DNA from: Clavulina sp. PMI_390
Taxonomy: Eukaryota > Basidiomycota > Agaricomycetes > Cantharellales > Hydnaceae
Direction of reading: 5' to 3'
Assembly: GCA_015039315.1 (NCBI GenBank)
Contig: WIDE01000015.1
Location: forward strand, 391,119-455,118
Length of the DNA: 64,000 bases
The notes beneath the pieces were generated by a model, which saw only the letters and a program-made list of their open reading frames with translations, was not told the origin of the DNA and did no database searches. A program made the translations under genes and the position numbers. Numbering within the stretch: position 1 is the stretch's first letter; every line of letters begins with the position of its first letter. Below are positions 45,191 through 57,438 of this stretch, in pieces.

Positions 45191-46530
45191 ATGGCTCCTG
45201 CTTTCACCCTGTACACTGATGCCGGCAACCCCAACGGCTTCAAGACTACTCTGATCTTCGGTACGTCCAGTGTCGCTCGCTTGCATTCCACCGGATCATC
45301 AAGACTTGACGCGACTTCTTGGTATCACTCTCCCTTGCCTCCATGTTTCGCCCAACGATCAAATTCATACATATTTTGGATGGTTAAGAGGAACTCAAGG
45401 CTGCTTATCCCAGCTCCGAACTGGACTACGAAATTCGCACCCTCGACACGAGCGAAGGAGTTGAAGAGCACAAATCTGAATGGTACAAAAAGGTGAACCC
45501 CACACTCGCATATAAAACGTCCTCACATCTCACAAAATCCCCCACCTAACATAATTGTGCCCGCAGATCAACTCTGTTGGCCGTCTCCCCCTCATCGTCC
45601 ACCATCGCTCTGATGGCACCGACTTCACCGTCTGGGAGACCGCTGCCATCCTCTACTACCTCGTCCAGCGCTTTGACTGGGACTACAGAGTTAGCTTCCC
45701 GTCCCAATCGGAATTCGAGAGTGATTCCCTACAATGGATGTTCTTCTCCGTGAGCTTCGCTCTCCCTCTCCTCACACCTTATTATCTGTTTTGTCTAAAA
45801 ACCGCCGCTTTTGGTGCATGATTTTCCTTGGATATAGCATGCAGGTCTGTATTTTCCATTTCTTCTCCGTGATAGCAGGAAAATCTCAACAGAACTGACC
45901 CTTTGGCTAATTTACCTGCTCACGATGGACAGGTGTCGCACCCATGCAAGGTAATTTCACCTGCATATTTAATTGCCTCGGTATATGCTGAATTTTTCCA
46001 TAGGCCAAGCGTTCTGGTTCTTCAATAACCCACATGAGAAGATTCCGACAGCAATCACCCGTGAGTGACAATGGTCGTTCCGTGTAGCTTTCCTCTGAAC
46101 GAAAGCGTGCTGAAATGCTCGCGCTTCATAGGTTACCTCGGCGAAGTAAAGCGCGTATACAACATCCTGGATACCCGTCTAAACGGGCGTGACTACTTTG
46201 TCGGAGCTGGTAAAGGGGCGTATTCAATCGCTGATGTCAACGTATACCCATGGTAAGAGGGACTCCTTACAGTAACCATCCTGCCCAAACCCCATAATAA
46301 CGAATTGTTCTCCATGTCTTTTCTTCGAAATCTATAGGGTGAGGGTGCACGAAGCTTCTGGACTCAAGGATATTGACGCGTACCCCAACCTCAAGGTGAG
46401 TCAACCATCAGCTCCTGATATCCCGCCTTGATATAGTTGATTGACCCTCAGTGTAATGTAGCGCTGGGCAGAGCGCATCAGCACTCGCCCTGCAGTTTTG
46501 GCCACTGAGAAGCTATTAGAGAGCAACTGA
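45191..46530 (+). CDS. Ure2p-like glutathione transferase 2
   Basis: Begins [20 protein letters not shown]; splices via G|AG to [20 protein letters not shown] and [20 protein letters not shown], then [20 protein letters not shown] (glutathione-binding region) and [14 protein letters not shown] 7-nt exon (45838-45844) and an 18-nt exon (45933-45950) give HAGVAPMQ, continued by [20 protein letters not shown], a block typical of Ure2p-like GSTs. Then [48 protein letters not shown] and [18 protein letters not shown]. Intact and more canonical than paralogue 1. An upstream in-frame ATG (44924) would add a mitochondrial-like presequence. Confidence 0.88.
45838..45844 (+). other. 7-nt microexon, Ure2p-like GST 2
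   Basis: Context is ...GGATATAG|CATGCAG|GTCTGT...; CAT GCA G|GT makes His-Ala-Gly and keeps the frame into VAPMQGQ. Confidence 0.8.
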
Positions 46531-47260
46531 AGGCCAATACTTCTGCTTCATACCACTTGGCTTCACGTAGCAGATGCATTGTATCTGGATCACTTACTAT
46601 ATCGCGGGTATCTTTCTTGATATCGAAAGCTCATGTGGCGAACTAAATCTGTCTCAAGTATCACACCACAACTTTGACCATGCTACCAGGTGGGACGTGC
46701 GCAAGAAAAATGCATAAGGGCAAGAAATTACGTTGGTGAATATTGGTAGAAGCAAGTCTACTGAAAGGGGCTTGCATCACACAAACAGTAAATCAAGAAC
46801 TCATGAGTATTGTACAAGGGCTGATGACCTCGTGAAGTACTAAAACCCAAGAGGATGAAAAAAAAGGACAACTTCAACTGAACCCAAGAAGAATGAATAA
46901 GGATTCAGGAGACGCAATGAATACGCGGAAAATGCAATGCGAAGAGGAAGCAGATTGAGGGTAGAAAAATGCGTAAATAATATGAATGCAGAAGAGGTAG
47001 TAAGTTAGTGTCGGGAGCATCGTAGTGTGAGGCGCAAGACGAGAGCAGCGGAGAGAGTATGGGCGAATCGAGCTTTTTGCTGGTAACAGTCCAGAAATCC
47101 AAGGGATGTTCGGCATGGTCGTAGTCGGTTGAGCGTGGTCGATAATAGGGCATCATACAAGGAGAGGCTAGCAATAAGAATAACAGTTAGTGAGATCACT
47201 GGGAGAAAACCACTAGGCACAAGTGTCATCGCCTAATGCATCAGGGAACCTGTACAAATG
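46531..47260. other. Convergent intergenic region
   Basis: No gene recognised; 3' flanks of the GST (+) and the acidic protein gene (-). Confidence 0.5.
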
Positions 47261-50082
47261 TCAGCGAGTCTTGACACGTTTTACTTCAACTAGAAGAAGA
47301 TAGGTTAGTTTACAATACATCTAGACGAGACAAACTGAACATACCCTTTTGTAGTGCATTTTCTTCATCTTCACCAACGTCATCAAAACTGCGTTTGGAC
47401 ATTGTAGATGCACGAAGGACAGAGGCCTTGTCGGGGGTGCCGATAGGGCTCTCATGAGCGACGGCCTTGGGAGATTCGACATGGGCAGTGAGAATGTTAG
47501 GGTCCTGGGTGAACTGCGATGCCTCGATGTCGGCAGCCTGCGTCTCTTCACCAGCGGCGTACGCATCATTTTCCTCGTCATAATCCACTTCATCGTACTC
47601 ATCAGCGTACTCTGGATAATAAGCCTGCTGATTGTTCTCTCCAGTATAGTCTTCATATTCCCCCTCGTATTCGTCTTCGTATTCGCCGTCGACCCGTGGT
47701 TCATTGTCGTCGGCATGCTGTTCATACGGCTGCTCCTCCTCATTCCAGGGGTCTGGCTCGGCATCATGCTCTGATGAGGCATCTGTCGCTGGAGCTGCGG
47801 GATGGTCTGAAGCTGAAGCTACGTCTCGCACCTGCTCGTTGGAGAGTTCGGATACTAGAGATAACAGTGAGCAAAGGGGGATACGAGCGCTGAAATAGCA
47901 CATACCATGAGCAGCGTCCGATGTTTCCCCTGGTTTTGTGATCGCAATAGAGACACGCTTCTTGTTGGTGCTGATCGTGGAAACGCGGTCGGCCTTGGGA
48001 ATGACTAGTAGTGATCGATCTAATCAGGAATGTAAGTTGGGATGATCTTGACGTAGAGTATGATCAGACTAACCTGCTGACTCGAGATGTTCAGCATATC
48101 TGTCAGTTAGGTCATACTTTCCGGCGTATTCTACCAAAAGGGGGTTAGAAAGATGCTGAAGGTGGATGTTGATTGATGTACCTCCAATTTGGTGCGGAAT
48201 GTTCACACCATCTTGAGTATTAATGGCGAGGCTGGTGTTCATTTGGCTATCGAAGTATCCGGTCGTTTGGGTTGCTGAAAACAAGCTCCTGTAAGCTCCA
48301 AGTAGCGCAGAAGAAACTGAAGGCTCACCATCGTCGACTTGACTGAAATCTTCCACATATTCCTGAGCTCCCTCATCCTCGGCTTCATCGGGCTCAGATA
48401 CCTCAAACACGATACTAGGGTTTCCTGGACGCGGGGATGATTGGGGTGTGGGGTCTAACAAACGATGGTTAGTATTTCTGAAGAGGTTAGTTGCGAAAAT
48501 ATGGCTGTACCGTGGACAAAGTCAGGGTCTGATGAGAGGGGCTCATATTTTTGTTTTGGCTGTTCATCTTCATTCTCGTCGTTACCTGCTTGGTTCATCA
48601 GCATGCAGTCATTGCCAGTGGAGCTCGGCTCGGCTTACCCTGGTAAGCCTCTGGTGCTTCGGTGTCATCGTATTCATCCTCGCCATCGGGTTTGTACTCA
48701 TGTTCATCTGTGGGCCCAAAATCACCCTCCAACCCATCAGGGCCATGGTGAGAAGTGGAGTCGTCCTCGTTGTTGTCCACTGTGGCGGAGCCCACAACTA
48801 GCTGATTGTCATCATCAGCAATGTTCGGGTCTTCTGTTGCATTGTAAGCTTCGGCCTCTGCTTTGTCAACTTCAGCTGAAGGGCCGTCCAGCAACACTCT
48901 GTCGTCATGTGGTTCTGAGGTAACACGGTGCAACTCGGCAAGAATCGCACGATATCGAAAGATGAAGCGAGGATTATGTTGGTCCAGCCGAAGAGTCAGT
49001 GGTCCTTCAAGTTCGCATCCAATATGAAGAACATGTAGGTCGTTTAGTGAAACTTCCCTAGTATAATGATTGTCCTAGCAGAATGAATTAGTAGATGAAG
49101 GCTATATAAAGAATGAATAGCGTACCTCAGTTATGTTCAGATCGAGGCCGTCGCAGTATAAGGCGAGCTCCACATGAGTGGGTATATTAAGCTCTTCAGA
49201 CAGACCACGAAGAGCTTCGAATACAGAGTGGAGCGGCTGGAAGAACAACTCGGGTTGGTCGGCCAGATGAATCACCTCGTCGGAGGCACCTTCAGGAGCG
49301 GCAAAGAGGTAGAAAGGTAGATGAGATTCGGTGGAGGAAGTGACCAGTACTGGAGAGGGGAAATAGACTGAGTCGTCACCCTCTTCTACCGCATGCTCCG
49401 CCTCATGATCAGTGACCGGAGGATCTACGGCTGATGAAGGGTCTTGGTCTGTTGTACTTGCTACGGGCTCCTCCGCAGCTTCCTCATGCTCCTCCTGAGG
49501 TGGCCCTGGCGCAGCGGCAACTCCAGGGTCGGTAACCTGAGGTGGCTCGGAACTGGCAAGGTGAGACTGTTCAACTACAACATTAGTTGGTGATGGTTTT
49601 TCGGCTTCGGAGTCGTGTTCGGGCTCCGCAGATGCTGGTAGGGTGGCCGGCGGGGCTGGAGAGTCTGGTTGCTGTGTCGGTGCAGGTGTTTGGGCTTCGA
49701 CAATATTAGAGGTAGTAGAAGCCAAAGTTGAAGGTTCTGGAACTTTTGAATGAGATGGGCTGTCGAACACGACATCAGGAGCTGTGCCCTCGGTGGCTGG
49801 AGGAGTTTTGGGACGGGTTGGTGCCGCATCTGAGGAGACAGATTCTGGCACAGAGGCTACTGGTTCAGCCGCATGGGCAGAGTAGTCAGCAGTATGTTCG
49901 GAAGCATCTTCCATATCATATTCGATTCCATCCTCGAATGTATCATGGCCCATCTCAACCTCAGGAGCAATGACACCGTGTTCATCTTGCATGATGTCGT
50001 CGCCATAATCAATGAGACCATCTTCGCCCATCATATCCTGATCAAGTAACCCATGGGTATGGGCCTCTTCTACCTCCATCAT
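47261..50082 (-). CDS. Acidic, low-complexity unknown protein
   Basis: I do not recognise a named family. The ATG at 50082 gives MMEVEEAHTHGLLDQDMMGE. Acidic and Pro/Thr/Glu-rich sequence continues to about residue 240. A more ordered block follows (LPFYLFAAPEGASDEVIHLA, FQPLHSVFEALRGLSEELNI, LALYCDGLDLNITE). Next exons give TREVSLNDLHVLHIGCELEG, LTLRLDQHNPRFIFRYRAIL, then Asp/Glu/Tyr-rich stretches, SINIHLQHLSNPLLVEYAGK, and a tail of EYEDEYEGEYEDY type. The last exon probably encodes VEVKRVKTR, ending at 47261. The mix of one conserved block and long acidic disorder suggests a nuclear scaffold or chromatin-associated protein; that is inference. Intron positions between 47.9 and 49.1 kb are approximate. 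Confidence 0.72.
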
Positions 50083-51786
50083 AATGGTAGGTTTTGGCGC
50101 AGAAAGGCGAATAGCGGCGAGTTGACGAAATGTGAGTCGGTGGATGTTTGGTTGCGGCGCTTGGGCCGGAAATTCCCGTGGACTGCCTCTTCAAGCAGCC
50201 CTCCGACAAGATTTGTCGTCCAAGTCCTGACATCCATTTGAAATATTGTGAACCCAAACAACTAATACAGCCGAAATCTTGTTATAGCTTCTCTATCCCT
50301 TACCTCTCTGTTCAGTCAGTCCAACGCGATCCATTTGCTCGACCTAGAGTCTGGCAATGCTCTTCGTCGACCACCAAGACCCTTAGACAGGGCCTTCCTA
50401 GTGCACGGAATGATTTGGATGTCTTTTTCCGCCATTTTCCTGGCCCAGTTCGCACCCAGCTGCACTGAATCCCACGAGACTATCGGCCCAAGTGAATATC
50501 ACAATTGCAGTTTTCAACATTTCGCTATTTCGCCTATGAAACCTCAGAGTTCGTAAGAGTAGGCGGGGTCACCCGCTTGCTAATCAGTGCATGGCTATTC
50601 AGACACTCTCCCGATTGGACGTTCGTCGACCGTGATGGAAATGTTTGCGCGGCACCTTCACCCGCCCGCCTTGGCGTGTCCTCCACGTGTCAGGCTCTAG
50701 GACTATATTGTACTGCCAATCACCTGAGCTCAAATTTGGTATTCTTTCATGGAAGTCCCCGTAAGATCTCTACGACTCCGCCCGCTTCATCTAACCGGAC
50801 CCGTCGAAAAAGCACACTCAACCCCGATCTTATCTCTCATGTCCCCTTTTCACTCTGATGCCACGAGGCTATCACGAGACTTTGAATACGTCTTCATGTG
50901 CAACTGAGTATTATATGTCCCATCTCGGCTTGGGATCGTGGCGATCATTGACGCTCAGGGGCTTCACGAAATGTGAGGGTCACCACCACAGCCTTGGGAA
51001 CATATCATTATGCTCAAATGCGTCTCGTGGCTCCTGAAGATAGTCCATGCCAAAACTAGGAGATCCGCCAGTCAATTCACTCCCGAACAGCGACATTATT
51101 ACATAGGGGAGGCGAATTCTCAATGATTAGTCTCGTCATCCGTTGATCCAATGTCAAGGCCTCGCGATCGAAGCTCAACGCCGTTGCCGTTCGTCCACCC
51201 GGGGAACTGGGTCCATTGCTGATGGCCGATCTTGAAGTTTGCGGGCTATCGGGGACGAAGAATCCAACGAAGAGGAGACGAACTACAGGAGGGGGATGGA
51301 CTGGACGGGGGGAATTATTATTATGGACGAGCATGTAGTTGCCTATGATCTTGAGTGGCGTATACATACTAGAAATACAGATGAAATGGTTGTAGAAAGG
51401 ATCGGAAATTACGGAAAGAGGAAAGATAGAAAGAAAAACAACATATGGGGAGGAAAGTTTGGCAGTGAGTGGAATTTGTCGTGAGGCATGAGCGGGTATC
51501 GAACTATTGTACAGAAAAGACGCAGATAGAAAGAAAGGAGCTGGAGATGACTTAGAAATCGTGATATCAGTCGGTAAGCGCAAAGTCCCAACAACGGCAG
51601 GCAGTTCAGACAATTGAAGGAAGTGAATAAGTCATTCGCCAAACCTAGAACAAGAAATCGGTCGCTCGGCCAGAAAAAGAAAACAAGGATTGACATGGAA
51701 CTGGAGACAGACAAAGTCCCTATCCATAAAACTGTCAGAAGTGAGGAAGGATAGATGAACGATTTGGGGATTCGAGTTGGCAATCA
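50083..51786. other. Intergenic, promoter of acidic protein and HMG gene 3' flank
   Basis: 1.7 kb with several small open frames on both strands but no recognisable protein features or splice-consistent model. Confidence 0.4.
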
Positions 51787-54684
51787 TTACTTCATGATCC
51801 GCTCCAACATCGTACTCTCCATTGCCTCCCTCATGTCTTCTTCCGTCACCTCCACCTTGGTTGAGGGCTGCTGAGTTTGGTCGCCACCAACCTGGAACGC
51901 CCTGATGTTCGACAGTTGGCCACCACTGGGGGACACGAACGTATCGTCGAGAGATAATTGTTCGATGCCCACAAAGTGGCCTGACAGCGTAAGACCATTG
52001 GAAGAAGACGTAAGTGTCGTAATGTGCTGATAACGGGGGAAGCCTGCGGCGTCGGCGTCATCAGGGTCCGCAAAGGACTCTTCGTAATGTCGACGCTTCT
52101 CTTCGTAGATGAGTTTCTCCTGTTCCGCGCGAGCAAGGAATGGCTTCAACAGGGAAAAAAAAAATAACGAGCCGTCAGTTTCTCGCTTTGAAGAGGAAAA
52201 TGTAAGACTAGGGCATACCTTCTTCTCCTCATCGCTCATACTTCTCCATTTCGCAGCTGCTAGGACACTTTGCTTCGTTGTCCCTTGCTCGTCACCGAAA
52301 ACCTCCCTCACCATCTCTGGGCTCGCCCTGATGCGCTGCAAGAACATGAAATAGGCACTCAACGGCTTCTTGGGCGCGTTGGGGTCCTTCATGTTCGCCT
52401 TGCGAGACTTGCCGTCCTTGCGCTGTGCCGCGCGGAACGCGTTCTCCTGTCGCACGTCATCAGGTGTGAGGGTTCGCGCCCAGGCGGCCATCTGTCGGTC
52501 GCGCTCGGCTTTGAGCGCTTGAGCGCGACGTTTGTAGGGCTAAAATGAAAGGAGACAAGTGAAATGGTCAGTCATGACACTCTCTAGAGAAAATAGCAAG
52601 TGGTGACCAATAACACAGAACGCCCGCGCGTCTAATTACCGTGCTAATTGGGCATTGGAGCGCGTAGAATTTCTCGGGGAATACATGGAGGAAAATAGGA
52701 TGGTTCGAAAAATACATACCTCTCGCTGCTCCGACGTCAGCTGCTTGTACTCTTGAGCTAGCTCCTTCGCTGCCTGCGCAACATTCAGTTTCTGGTCAGG
52801 ATGCCGAGAGCGATATAGCTGCAGCTGATCTGTGAAATAAATCTGCCATGTCGAGGGAGCCGCTTTGGGGGGTTGGAGGAGAGACTTCCGAGGACCTGCG
52901 TTGGATCAGATCGATCGGATCAACTAGCGAACAAAAAAAGAGACTTGAAATGCATGTGACATACCTTCTTCCTTCGGCTTTGGGCTTGTGGAGTCTTTCT
53001 CTTCTTTCAAGCTCCTCCGCCGCCGTTTCTTCATTCCCCCTTCGTCGGCTCCGTCTCCGTCGATGCCAGCGCCATCAGCGATGGGAGATAAATCATCCTC
53101 CACATCGCTCATATTCATTGCCTCATCAACAAGAGGCTTGCTCTCATCCCCCAGAATCCCCGCATTTGTTGACATACCTCTCAAATAACCGGCACCCGGG
53201 CGGGAAGCGGCCATTGCGAGGGTGATATCCGCCGGACTTGTAGGGCTTGTGGAAAGGAGCATACCCATGGTACCAGGAGATGACGATCCCCCGCTTGAAC
53301 GACTACGACTATGCTTGTGGGTAGAGTTCTGTACATGCTGGTGATGATACTGGGTAGCAGGGAGATAGCCCGGGATGACTGGAGGCGATGCTGCGAGGGG
53401 AGATGAAGGTGAAGGCATATACATTGCGTACGACCCAGGGCCACCGCTGGTGGAAATGGTCATCTCGTGTGAGGCTGGCGCAGAGCTCATATTCATGGAA
53501 CCACCGTTACCAGAGAGCGTTCGTGCCATTTGAATGCGAGCAGCGGCAGATATCGGGCTGCTGTAGGAGGAATCCGATTCTGACTTGCGCACAGGCCGGC
53601 GTCGGATGGGACGAGCACCGTTGCCCGTGCCCGTTCCAGGACTTGCCATGGTCGTTCCAGAAAGCGAGATCATCGAGGGAGAGTGGGGTGAATCAGGTAC
53701 GGCATGGAGGCTTGGGGTTCCCGGAGAATGGCCCATGAAACCACTCAAGGGAGGCGACGTTGACCAGTCAGTATTGAGCTGAGCAGGGGTTAAGGACTGG
53801 GGCATGCTAAATGAGTGATGATGATGGGTTTGGTGGGAGCTGCGGGCATGATTAGGTGTGTGAGACGATGTGCTCCGACCAAGCTGATGTGAAATTGCCT
53901 GACTAGGGGTGGTAGAGGGGGCGGTCGAGGGGAAAGTAAAGTGAGCTGCCAACGTTGGGCGTGCTTGTGCGGGGTTCGGCTGATAATCGATGGTATTCAT
54001 TGTGAGAGAGGACGAGAGGAGAGATGTCGCGTGTGATGACCCTGAGGAACCCGATCGAGCCTGATAGACCGCTTCGCCATCCGGATTGTGAGGAGGCATC
54101 GAAGCCAGTGGTGAGATGATGGGTGGTGAGGTGGAGTAGGAGCCCACATTGCTGCCAGGAGCAGACAGGGGCCCGAAGCCTCCTGCGTTCGCGCCTCCGG
54201 GCCCGGAAGTCGCGTCAGAGTTGGCGGGGTTGTAGAGGTGTGGAGAGTGAGGTGAGCCTGGACCAAACGAGTTGGACTGACTGGCTGGGGAAGAAAAGGA
54301 GTACCCATAATGGACGTTTGCGCCGGCGGCATGACTGGACAAAGGGTCGTGTTGTGTGGCACTCGAAGAGAGCTGATGCCTTGCCGAGTCTATCGAGGGT
54401 GAGTTCCAAGACCACTGGATGTCATCAAACGTATCGAAACCCGCCTGATGATGCAGATGCGAGGAGGAAGAGTGGGACGAGAGGGCGATCGGAGGATGGG
54501 GGGCACCGGGGGTGCCGAGAGCGCTCACGGCATCTGGTGTGGGTGGCGGCGGTGGAAGCATCGATGCAAAAGGGGCAGATGTGGGACTTGGCGAGTGGTG
54601 GAATGGACTCATGTCGCTGGTTATGGCTGGACGACGTTGATCTTCAAACGAGGTGTAGGACTGACTGGACGCGAAGCGCTGCAT
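51787..54684 (-). CDS. Ser/Pro-rich protein with two HMG boxes
   Basis: The chosen ATG at 54684 gives MQRFASSQSYTSFEDQRRPA. About 560 residues follow that are rich in Ser, Pro, His and Gly, with a basic patch IRRRPVRKSESDSSYSSP and a bipartite-NLS-like KKRRRRSLKEEK. The frame splices GAA G|GT to PRKSLLQPPKAAPSTWQIYF, HMG box 1 (QLYRSRHPDQKLNVAQAAKE...YKQLTSEQRE). The next exon begins PYKRRAQALKAERDRQMAAW; HMG box 2 follows (DPNAPKKPLSAYFMFLQRIR...KWRSMSDEEKK|PFLARAEQEK). It ends MLERIMK. HMG boxes bind and bend DNA. An alternative in-frame ATG at 54891 would add 69 Arg/Ala/Ser-rich residues resembling a mitochondrial presequence. Confidence 0.85.
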
Positions 54685-56688
54685 GGTGTTGATGTATGCG
54701 ACAAAGGGGCGATATGCACCCCACACTTGGAGCCGGGCCACCAGTGGTCGAGATCTTAGTGCGAATGGGCGCTCTGAGGGTGCGCGGACGTCGGCAGCTC
54801 GGCAATGGGCGCCTGTGCGCAGACAGATGGGTGCTGATGTTGATGGTGAGGAGGAGAGGCGAACGACTCCGAACCCAAGGCTCGAGCGCATTGAATAGCA
54901 AAAAACTGAATTGTCCTGCACACAAATAACTAGCGCAAATATCACTAAATAAACACGAGCCTGACTCGGACCGTGCTTCTTTGTACAGAGAGGCATATCG
55001 ATACACATTAATAGACAATACATGCTCTTCGATCGGGGGGCACATATATGCCTCTGCATAAGTACCCAATTATTCCTAGTGATATCTGGCAAGCCGCTTC
55101 ACAATCGTGCAGCCTGATAACCAATACCGGATGATGCACAGGATATCGATCCTTGCCAATGGTTGATCATTTGATCACTCCGACCAATGGCTATGAACAA
55201 CAATGACTACGCATTCAGTACCGCTGCACTGATCCCGATAGTATGGGCTGCTGTGTGCTATCGCATCATCATCATCAGCACGAGTGTCTAATATCAAACT
55301 GCTTCCAAAGTGACACGTCTCGTAACCCCATCACACAAAAGGTAATTATCGATAACAAGATTAGCCCCCCGGTTTTCTGCCCGAAGTAGTATCCCAAAAA
55401 AGTCCTCAACGGTCCAAGCTAATAATGACCTTGCAACGCAGCAGCGCGCGGCTCCAACTCCGTCCACTGACACTCCGAAATGAGATAGATCACCCGACCG
55501 CGATCTATGCTGCACTCACTCTGTGAGCACCGGGCCTCTCTGAATAGCGAAAGCCGCAGTGACCTCGGACGCTCGCTCAACACATCTAGCGCGCGTACAC
55601 ATGTACCCCATATGAAGAGTTGATGTTGATCGTCAATTGATCGTCTGACGCGGATACACAGATGCGCCGAACAGTATACCCCCCCTCCCTCCCCCCTCCA
55701 TATTGAGTATACTAGTATGAACTTCCTCCGCCATCTCGTCATGAATGAATTTGGAGATCGACAGAGTTGTCGGAATTGAGCGCACCCGAGTCCCGAGTTG
55801 CCCGTGCAAACGCTCGCACACCCCGCGGTCTTCCATACACCGCCCTGTAGCAGACAAAAACAGAGCGGCATTAATCGATGGCAGAAGAACCAATGCAATC
55901 CGCAAAGACCGGTTGGACAACATGACAGAGGGACGCAGCCCCGTGCAGCGTCCTAACGTAAGCGCCACGTATCGATAGTCAAAGCGGGGTCTTTGGCGAG
56001 GTAGGTATTGCAAGCATGGCAGCGCATGCGAAGCGATATGAAGGTCAGCAAAAGTGAACAAGGATGGCGATGGTCAAGTGGACTCTGAAGAAGGCTGAGG
56101 AACCCACTGTTTGTAGGTGCTGGAGACATCTCGGAGCCTCGACGTCCCGAAGTACCTAAACACCGATATCAGCGCCATCCGACGTTGAGTTGCCCCTATT
56201 CCCCCACACAGAGCGTCTTGAATTACGACGAAAGCTTTCCGCGGGATTGGCACACCACTCAGACCGACCCCTCGATGCCCATGTGGATACCAATGAAATC
56301 CCAGATCCACAATCTCAAAAGGAATAACGGGCTAGCCCGGGTAGCAAAATGACTGAGCTTTGGAGAAGATCGAGATAAGACAATTTTGTGGAGCCTAATT
56401 GACCTCATCTTGAAAAGAGCTGGTTAGGCTATGAAGCCAAGTGTTCGCCGAACAACCCGCAGTGGAGTAGGTTATGCCCAGCGGACTTAACCGAAGCACC
56501 GACAGATGCCAGATAAAAGTCAAGAGATCTACCGAGCCGGGAGGGGGAGCGACTGAGTACTCAGAATTCGAGTCCAGACGAATGGAGAACAACCACTCTG
56601 TTCCACGGTCCAGGTATGCCCATAGGTAAGGAGGAGTTGGTTGAGATGGATGCAATCTCTATTATTGAATATTGAAGGAAAGAATACT
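54685..56688. other. Upstream region of HMG gene and 3' flank of NDUFA13
   Basis: No separate gene recognised. The open HMG frame continues upstream to 55092; its first 67 codons look non-coding. The remainder has only short frames without family features. Confidence 0.4.
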
Positions 56689-57163
56689 TTATAGAACAAC
56701 GACTTTTTGGTCCGAAGGCCGGCTCCCGTGGTATGCACTCTTTCCTACCTAGCGAAACAAACCGAAACGTATTCACTGACAGTCCACATGACGTCTCGAA
56801 AAGGAAACGTACCTCCCACCCATGGACGTCCTTCATAATCTCTTTCTCTCGTGCAAGAGCTGCTTGCTCGCGTCGGTATGCATCCCGATCGCCTTCAGCA
56901 ATAAGCATCGGGGTCAAGTAGATTCTTGACCACATGGTCTCCCTCTTTAGTTCCCTATGGTCCAGTTGAGCCAAATCAGCATAAGCGAGATGGGCAATGA
57001 ACGAAAGAGTCACACACCTCTTCTCAAGGTTCCCGAGACCCACACGCCAGAACCCAAATGCGCAAACGGCAGTAACTGCCCCAAGAATGACCGCACCACC
57101 GGGGCCTCGGAAGGGAAGGTTACGTTTGTATCGAACGGCCTCGTACCCACCCGCAGGGGGCAT
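56689..57163 (-). CDS. Complex I subunit NDUFA13 / GRIM-19
   Basis: Accessory subunit (B16.6/GRIM-19) of mitochondrial respiratory complex I. From the ATG at 57163: MPPAGGYEAVRYKRNLPFRG, then a single membrane segment (GGAVILGAVTAVCAFGFWRV), GLGNLEKR, a 63-nt intron, ELKRETMWSRIYLTPMLIAE, GDRDAYRREQAALAREKEIM, KDVHGWE, a second intron, and a last exon VGKSAYHGSRPSDQKVVVL. Family members usually have several residues before 'DMPP' and an AG acceptor sits just upstream of it, so a short upstream exon may hold the true start; I could not join one in frame. Confidence 0.86.
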
Positions 57164-57438
57164 GTCTCTGCAAAAAGTGGGCAAAGCAGAACCCAGAGAC
57201 GTGAGTACAGCTGTCAGCGTTCATGATAACTGCAAGTATCCATACTGTCTGAATGGTCCCGACACTACATTATATGGAGTCAGTATATGGATCTTTAGAG
57301 GAAAAGTTGTTGAAACACTGACTGGCTTCAGCAACGAATTCAAGTCGGTTGTTTGGTCGAGTTTGGCTAAGCCCTTTAGGCGCCGACAACAACCGCACAC
57401 AATTCCCCACAATCCTGTGGAATAACGACTATTGAACG

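Noticed and set aside
44924..45496. 190-codon plus-strand frame as a separate gene
   Set aside because: Its middle is exon 1 of the GST at 45191 and its end is read-through of the first GST intron; only the 5' part is kept, as a possible extension.
47454..47774. Hydrophobic plus-strand frame resembling a membrane protein
   Set aside because: Antisense of the Asp/Glu/Tyr-rich exon of the acidic protein; acidic codons read as Ile/Val/Phe on the opposite strand.
50148..50858. Overlapping plus-strand frames of 70-117 codons
   Set aside because: No start context, splice-consistent chain or recognisable motif; left as intergenic.
55419..56061. Minus-strand frames of 142-159 codons
   Set aside because: Cys/Arg/Leu-rich, with two overlapping frames and no conserved pattern; looks like chance openness.
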